From NCBI RefSeq assembly GCF_018263855.1, contig NZ_CP073318.1, positions 2,108,001-2,172,000 on the forward strand: 64,000 nucleotides of DNA, written 5' to 3'. The notes beneath the pieces were generated by a model. It was not told the origin of the DNA. It saw only the letters and a program-made list of their open reading frames with translations, and made no database searches. Below are positions 59,390-64,000 of the stretch, one piece after another; positions within the stretch are counted from its first letter, which is position 1; the number at the start of each line of letters is the position of its first letter. This DNA comes from Kutzneria sp. CA-103260 (lineage in GTDB: Bacteria; Actinomycetota; Actinomycetes; Mycobacteriales; Pseudonocardiaceae). Made by a program: the position numbers and the translations under genes.

Positions 59390-60076
59390 CGGTGTTGCCT
59401 CCTTCTCGGAATAGTGGTGAAGCGCTTCGTCGCGTTGGCCGACACCGGTAATCGGGGGCGATCCCGGCAGCCGGTACATCCCCGGGAACCACTCCGGCCG
59501 CCTGTTGTCACGAAGCCGCAGGCGAAATCAGTCACTTTGTTCGTGAGCCCCTCGCCAACCGTTGTCGGAGGGATGATTCACGGGGTCAGGCATCCCCGGG
59601 AAGACCCGGGTTCCTGTGCTGGTGATAAGGGGTCGATTTCAGGGTGGGCGCGTCAAGTGCTCGGCGCAAGGAGGCCATTCACGTGGCCCTTCGCGTGATA
59701 TCAGGGTGCCCCAGGACCGCAAGGCTGACTGAGATGATCTCACCAAGATTCTGGCGCTTGAACTCGAAGGAGTACCGCGAGTCCCACACCGACAAGGTGC
59801 GCCGCTGATCAAACCGGGCCCGGGAAGGTGTCCGAGGAGCCCCTGGTGAGACTGGATTTACGAAGATCAAGCCTGTACCAGAAGGCTCCCCGTGATCACC
59901 TGCCGTGCCACACGCGACGTGCCCCGGCCGCCGTCATTTCACCGCCCGATCCGCGGCGCATCACCCGAAGCGCTCACTCCAACCGAACCCACCTCCTAGA
60001 ACGCGTTCTAGCTGGAAGCAATCGTCACATGGTCCATCGACTGGCAACCTCCTGGTCCCATCGCGATGGCAGCGGC
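59390..60076. other. Non-coding region with an orphan palindrome
   Basis: About 690 bp. Open frames here are short and lack any family resemblance or ribosome site. The one clear element is the 16-bp palindrome at 59996-60011. The promoter of the lamin-tail gene should lie near 59400-59500. Confidence 0.5.
59996..60011. promoter_or_regulatory. KstR-type TetR operator-like palindrome (orphan)
   Basis: The perfect 16-bp palindrome ctagaacgcgttctag contains TAGAACGCGTTCTA, which fits the KstR consensus TnnAACnnGTTnnA of the cholesterol/lipid-catabolism repressor of actinomycetes. It is not in front of any gene I can support: the nearest leftward start is 600 bp away and the gene to the right ends here. 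Confidence 0.5.
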
Positions 60077-61066
60077 CTAACAGTCCCAATCCCAGGGATA
60101 TGTGTCGTCGGCACAACCCGGCTGATTCCCGGTGCCGGGCTGGGGATCGGCGCTTCCCGGTGGGGGAGCCGGCGAGGTGGTGTCCGGACCCTCCGGCGGC
60201 GCCGAGCCGCGGACAACGGGTGGGCTGACGGTCCAGTGGAACGAAACCGTCGCCGCGGCGGCAGTGGCGCGGATGATCGTGATCGTCACGGTCCAGGTTC
60301 CCGGTGCGGCGGGACTGCCACTGATACGGCCGGTCGAGGGGGCGATCGAGAGTCCCGTGGGCAGCGGCGACGCTTGGTAGGTCAGCGGGCCCTGATCGCT
60401 GGCGTGCGCGTTGAGGGCGAGGGAGACGGCGTCGCCCACACTCGTGTGCTGATCATCTGGCGTGGTCAGGGAAATGGTGACCGGCGCGATGGTCCAGTTG
60501 AACCCGGTTTCGCCGGAGTTGCCGCCGGCGTCGGTGGCGGTCACGGTCACCCGGGTGGTGCCGGCGGTGGTGGGGGTGCCGGAGATGTCGCCGGTGAACG
60601 TGTCGATGGTGAGTCCGGTGGGCAGGCCGGTGGTGTGGAAGGTCTGTGCGCCGAACGCGCCGCTGAGCGCGATGTGCAGGTGCACGGGAGTGCCGACGGA
60701 GCCGTGTTGGTCGTTCGGTTCGGCGATGGTCAGTGCAGTGGTCCGCGGCGTCGTCGAAGGTCCGCCACCGGTGATCACTGGTTCCGGTTCGGCGATGCCG
60801 GCCGCTTGTTGGCCGGCGGAGAAGACGACCAGGGAGCCGGCCGTTCCGGCGGCGACCGCGGCCAGGCAGATCACGGCCAGGCGGCTGCGCCGGGGGTGCG
60901 GCCGGACGGGTACCGCGCGGCGTCTACGGCGTCGTCCCGCGTGGGGAGTGGACGGCAGGGTGGTCTCGCGGCTGAGGATCGTCCACGGTTGGCGAGGAGA
61001 TGACGTTGCGGCGTCCGGGTGCACGGTTCGTGCGCCAGGTGGACGACCGTGCTGCTCTTCGTTCAC
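60077..61066 (-). CDS. Membrane-anchored protein with Ig-like (He-PIG) repeats
   Basis: A 329-residue protein: a cytoplasmic Arg-rich N-terminus (GRRRRRRAVPVRPHPRRSR), one membrane helix (LAVICLAAVAAGTAGSLVVF, about 61-80), and an outer part with two Ig-like repeats of the putative-Ig type, marked by LPTGLTIDTFTGDISGTP and LPTGLSIAPSTGRISGSP about 95 residues apart. It ends in a Pro/Gly-rich tail with two Cys. It is a type II-like surface protein, perhaps adhesive. GTG start at 61066. No enzymatic domain is visible. Confidence 0.8.
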   Translation of the reverse strand: MNEEQHGRPPGARTVHPDAATSSPRQPWTILSRETTLPSTPHAGRRRRRRAVPVRPHPRRSRLAVICLAAVAAGTAGSLVVFSAGQQAAGIAEPEPVITGGGPSTTPRTTALTIAEPNDQHGSVGTPVHLHIALSGAFGAQTFHTTGLPTGLTIDTFTGDISGTPTTAGTTRVTVTATDAGGNSGETGFNWTIAPVTISLTTPDDQHTSVGDAVSLALNAHASDQGPLTYQASPLPTGLSIAPSTGRISGSPAAPGTWTVTITIIRATAAAATVSFHWTVSPPVVRGSAPPEGPDTTSPAPPPGSADPQPGTGNQPGCADDTYPWDWDC

Positions 61067-61300
61067 GCGCCCTCTTTTGCTTTTCCTGCAACGGGTTTAC
61101 CGGCTGCGGGAAAGCTTGCCACTGTGCCGCGGTCGGGTGAAGAGGACCCCTCGACTTCGTCTCCTCTCCTGCGAGAACGACAGAGAGTGACGGCTGCCCG
61201 GCTCCGATACGGTTGGCACTTTCATGTCAGCCACGCACACCGATGTGCCCGTGAACGATCTCGTCGGCCATCCGTCGCGGGGCTCTTCGTCGAGGGACAG

Positions 61301-61575
61301 TCACTTGGTGGCTGTTCCGTTGAGCATGCCGGAGATGATCCTCTACTTCTGCAGGCAGAAGTAGAGGATCACGATCGGCAGCGCCACGATGATGCCCGCC
61401 GTGGACAGCGCCGAGTAGCCGGTCAGGTGTTCGCCCTTGACGAAGGCCAGGCCCAGCGGTGCGGTGGTCCTCGTTCGTGATGAGCACGAGCGGGAGCAGG
61501 AACTCGTTCCACGTCCACATCGCTACCAGCACGCACATCGTCATGATCGGCGCCATGGACGAGGGCACGATCACC
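61301..61575 (-). pseudogene. Remnant of a sugar ABC transporter permease (MalG-like), C-terminal end
   Basis: The minus strand reads IVPSSMAPIMTMCVLVAMWT then WNEFLLPLVLITNED, a typical carbohydrate-permease EAA region. A frameshift near 61458 moves the rest to another frame: TAPLGLAFVKGEHLTGYSAL, TAGIIVALPIVILYFCLQK, then an in-frame TAG, then ISGMLNGTATK and a stop at 61301. The N-terminal three quarters are missing. So it is broken by truncation, a frameshift and a premature stop. The stop lies inside a 34-bp palindrome. Confidence 0.8.
61337..61370. repeat. 34-bp perfect palindrome within the permease remnant
   Basis: Arms gatcctctacttctgc (61337-61352) and gcagaagtagaggatc (61355-61370) are perfect 16-bp complements around 2 bases. 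One arm is normal permease coding sequence; the other replaces the expected codons and brings in the stop. It looks like templated copying of one arm. Confidence 0.8.
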
Positions 61576-61579
61576 CCCC

Positions 61580-61791
61580 CCACAGCAGGCGGAAGTCGAC
61601 CGGCACGTCGCCGACCCGTACCACCAGCACAACCCGCAGTCCCCCGGTGGAGTCGCGGCTGCCAAGGCCAGGGCGATCTCGGGTCGGCCGTCGTCGACAT
61701 CTTCCGAGTGCGGGACGGCAGGATCGTCGAGCACTGGGACGTGATCCAGGTCGTCCCGGCGACATCGGCCGACGACAACACCGTGTGCTGA
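61580..61791 (+). pseudogene. Remnant of an NTF2/SnoaL-like protein gene
   Basis: The plus strand encodes AEVDRHVADPYHQHNPQ in one frame and, 80 bp on and in another frame, VVDIFRVRDGRIVEHWDVIQ followed by VVPATSADDNTVC and a stop. These are the N-middle and C-terminal parts of a SnoaL-like NTF2 protein (YxQHNP and DIFRxxDGKIVEHWDVIQ motifs). The centre of the fold is deleted. It abuts the truncated permease head to head near 61575. Confidence 0.8.
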
Positions 61792-61902
61792 CCGGCGAGC
61801 CTCGTCTCGGTCGGCTGAAGCCACGGGAAAGAACAAGGCTTTTTCTTCGCGACGTCGCCGTGCACCCTCGATGCCACTGATCGTCGAACAGCGGGGAACG
61901 GA

Positions 61903-64000
61903 ATGCCGACCAGCGAAGAGGTCGATCGTGAGCTTGTCCTGGAGCAGGAGTTCGTGACCGCCCTGTACGCCAGGCTGGACGCCCTGCGCGAGCAGGCGGC
62001 GACCTGGTTGTCCGCGGCTCGGGATGCCGCGGCGGACCAGGAAGCGATGGCGTTGTGGCGGGCGGAATTGGCCCGCCTGGAGTCCGTGGAGGACGGACTG
62101 TGCTTCGGACGGCTGGACATGCGTGATGGGCGTCGCCTGTACATCGGCCGGCTGGGCCTGTTCCAGGACGAGGACGACGAGCCATTGCTGCTCGATTGGC
62201 GAGCACCGGCGGCCCAGCCGTTCTACACCGCGACCATGGCCGACGCGCACGGGGTGCGACGGCGACGCCGCATCACGACCCGACGGCGGGTAGTCCTCGC
62301 GCTGGACGACGAACTGCTCGATCCGGACACCGCCGGTGCCGCTGGGGAAGGCGCCCTGCTCGGGGAGGCGGCGTTGGTGGCGGCGCTGACGGCGGATCGA
62401 ACCGGTCGAATGCGCGACATCGTGACCACGCTGCAGGCCGAGCAGGACCACATTGTCCGTGACGGATACGCCGGTGTGCTGGTGGTGCAGGGCGGCCCGG
62501 GGACTGGCAAGACGGCGGTCGCGCTGCACCGGCTGGCCTACCTGCTGTACACCCGTCCGCACCTGCGCACGCGGGGCGTGTTGATCGTCGGCCCCAGCGA
62601 GGTCTTCCTGGACTACATCGGGCAGGTGCTGCCCGGTCTGGGCGAGCACGCCGTGGTGACACGGACTATCCCCCTGCTACGGCCGGACATCCAGATCAGC
62701 CGCACGGACCTGCCTGAGATCGCCGAGGCCAAGGGCCGGGCCGACATGGCCGATCGGATCGCGGTCGCGGTGCGGTCGCGGGTGCGCATTCCCGATGAGC
62801 CGGTCGCGGTGGAGTTCGAGCAGCAGGTCGTGCGGCTGGATCCGGGTGAGTGCCGCCGCGCTCGGACCATGGCTTCCCGTGCCGGACTGCCGTACAACCA
62901 GGCACGGTTGGTGTTCCAGCAACGGATCGTCGACCTGCTCGCACAGCGCCTGATCGACCGGATGGAAGGGGTGGTGTTCACCGATACCGGCCAGGCCCTT
63001 GACGGTGGCAGCGCCGACGGCCGGCTCAGCGCGGCCGACTTGCGTGCGTTGGCCGCCGCGGGTGTGGTGCTCGACCCCGACCGGGACGACGACCGTGACG
63101 GTCCGAAGCGCCTGCTTGACGACGTTGACCTTCGCCGCCTGCGCAGCACCCTGTCGGCCGATGCGGAGGTGTGCCGTGTGCTGGACGAGTTGTGGCCGCC
63201 GCTGACCGCGCGGCAGGTGGTGGCCGATCTGCTCGCCCAGCCAGCGGGGGAGTGGAGTGCGGCGGACATTCCGTTGCTGGACGAGGCCGCCGCGATGCTC
63301 GGCGAGACCAGCGCTGAGGGCGGAGGTGGGGTGATGTTCGGGCACGTGGTCGTCGACGAGGCGCAGGAACTGTCCGCCATGGCCTGGCGGATGGTGATGC
63401 GTCGCTGTCCCACCAGATCGATGACCATCGTCGGAGACCTCGCTCAAACCAGCGATCCGGCCGGTGCCTCGTCATGGGATCGCGCACTGCGGCCACAGGT
63501 GGACGATCGCTGGCGGTTGACCCAGCTCACCATCAACTATCGAACCCCAGCGGAGATCATGGCCGCCACCAGCGACCTGTTCGCCGCGCACCATGCCGAC
63601 CTGCGGCCGCCCCGATCCGTACGCGCCGCCGGTGAATCACCCTGGCGTCAGCACACCACGCTCGCCGAGTTGCCCGACGTCGTCGCCGACATCGCCAGCG
63701 GGCACACCGACGGCCAGTTGGCGATCATCACGGTGCCTTCTCACCTTTCCTTGCTCAGGAAGGCTTTGCGCCTCACCACGCCACCCGCGATCACCGATCC
63801 CGTCGTCATGCTGACGCCAGAGCAGGCCAAAGGGCTGGAATTCGACTCCGTGCTGATCGTCGACCCGGCCGCGATCCTCACCGCTCCCTTGGGCTACAAC
63901 GATCTCTACGTGGCCATGACCCGCGCGACCCGGCGACTGGGGATCGTGCATCCTGGCCCAGCGCCGGCCGAACTGTCGCGGATCCAGGAACGACGTCACT
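61903..64000 (+). CDS. helD: HelD/UvrD-like helicase, RNA-polymerase-associated (3' cut by window edge)
   Basis: The open frame runs from the ATG at 61903 to the window end (about 699 residues). An N-terminal coiled-coil-forming segment (EVDRELVLEQEFVTALYARL) is followed by LYIGRLGLFQDEDDEPLLLDW, a HelD hallmark, Walker A VVQGGPGTGKTAVALHRL, a Walker B-like HVVVDEAQELS, NYRTPAEI, and the late TPEQAKGLEFDSVLIVDP and YVAMTRATRRL. HelD releases stalled RNA polymerase; actinomycete forms include HelR, linked to rifamycin tolerance. No rifamycin-associated element is seen in the short upstream region. The C-terminus is outside the window. Confidence 0.9.
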   Translation, partial: MPTSEEVDRELVLEQEFVTALYARLDALREQAATWLSAARDAAADQEAMALWRAELARLESVEDGLCFGRLDMRDGRRLYIGRLGLFQDEDDEPLLLDWRAPAAQPFYTATMADAHGVRRRRRITTRRRVVLALDDELLDPDTAGAAGEGALLGEAALVAALTADRTGRMRDIVTTLQAEQDHIVRDGYAGVLVVQGGPGTGKTAVALHRLAYLLYTRPHLRTRGVLIVGPSEVFLDYIGQVLPGLGEHAVVTRTIPLLRPDIQISRTDLPEIAEAKGRADMADRIAVAVRSRVRIPDEPVAVEFEQQVVRLDPGECRRARTMASRAGLPYNQARLVFQQRIVDLLAQRLIDRMEGVVFTDTGQALDGGSADGRLSAADLRALAAAGVVLDPDRDDDRDGPKRLLDDVDLRRLRSTLSADAEVCRVLDELWPPLTARQVVADLLAQPAGEWSAADIPLLDEAAAMLGETSAEGGGGVMFGHVVVDEAQELSAMAWRMVMRRCPTRSMTIVGDLAQTSDPAGASSWDRALRPQVDDRWRLTQLTINYRTPAEIMAATSDLFAAHHADLRPPRSVRAAGESPWRQHTTLAELPDVVADIASGHTDGQLAIITVPSHLSLLRKALRLTTPPAITDPVVMLTPEQAKGLEFDSVLIVDPAAILTAPLGYNDLYVAMTRATRRLGIVHPGPAPAELSRIQERRH

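Noticed and set aside
59414..59698. 94-codon plus-strand frame after the lamin-tail gene
   Set aside because: Overlaps the expected promoter of the divergent gene and shows no domain or ribosome site.
61800..61902. Rifamycin-associated element upstream of the HelD-like gene
   Set aside because: The known inverted-repeat element was looked for in the upstream region and not seen.
1..64000. tRNA, rRNA, CRISPR arrays or complete insertion sequences
   Set aside because: I read the intergenic regions and found no cloverleaf ending in CCA context, no regularly spaced repeats and no transposase gene; a tRNAscan or ISfinder run could still find something I missed.

Overview
This window is high-GC actinomycete DNA. 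Many genes overlap by 4 bp (ATGA or GTGA), GTG and TTG starts are common, and there are tandem GAF-ANTAR proteins, a DUF574-type methyltransferase and a large ATP-binding LuxR (LAL) regulator. A bisindole pathway of the rebeccamycin type points to the filamentous Actinobacteria, perhaps Pseudonocardiales; the species cannot be told from sequence alone. I saw no tRNA, rRNA, CRISPR array or complete insertion sequence.

Left part (1-21.1 kb): regulatory and envelope genes. A LysR fragment is followed by a TetR/NTF2-like pair with a clear palindromic operator, two translationally coupled GAF-ANTAR proteins and an OmpR-type two-component system. Next is an odd three-gene operon: a P-loop NTPase of unknown function, an ABC exporter with degenerate ATPase motifs, and a GNAT acetyltransferase. 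A stress and transport block comes after it: diacylglycerol-kinase-like lipid kinase, HD hydrolase, SulP transporter, PPK2, P-type ATPase and AI-2E family permease. A secreted hydrolase and a DUF574 methyltransferase close this part.

Middle part (21.2-32.6 kb): a secreted TNT-type (NADase toxin) protein, then a leftward operon that looks like a carrier-protein-tethered fatty-acyl tailoring pathway. It contains a fatty acyl-AMP ligase, an ACP, two different acyl-ACP-desaturase-like di-iron proteins, a cyclopropane-synthase-like methyltransferase and a hotdog thioesterase. On the other side of a lower-GC gap, reading right, is a natural 3Fe-4S ferredoxin / ferredoxin reductase fusion followed by a cytochrome P450. 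A quinone-reductase-like gene with a divergent HxlR regulator ends this section.

Right-centre part (32.6-58.8 kb): a bisindole gene cluster. The core is a RebO-type tryptophan oxidase, a RebD/VioB-type dimer synthase, a RebC-type flavoprotein and a RebP-type P450. The halogenation module is a tryptophan halogenase resembling the 5-halogenase PyrH more than RebH, with a flavin reductase. Tailoring genes are four methyltransferases, a RebG-like glycosyltransferase, two further flavin monooxygenases, a GMC oxidoreductase and an extra P450. A CPA2 antiporter and the LAL regulator complete it. Strong hairpins lie at 36081-36124, 52501-52530 and 58740-58778. The expected product is a chlorinated, methylated and probably glycosylated bisindole; the extra flavin monooxygenases raise the possibility of a rearranged (indolotryptoline-like) core.

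Right end (58.8-64 kb): two secreted or surface proteins, a non-coding stretch with a KstR-type palindrome, remnants of a sugar ABC permease and an NTF2-like protein, and the first 2.1 kb of a HelD/UvrD-like helicase gene that runs off the window.
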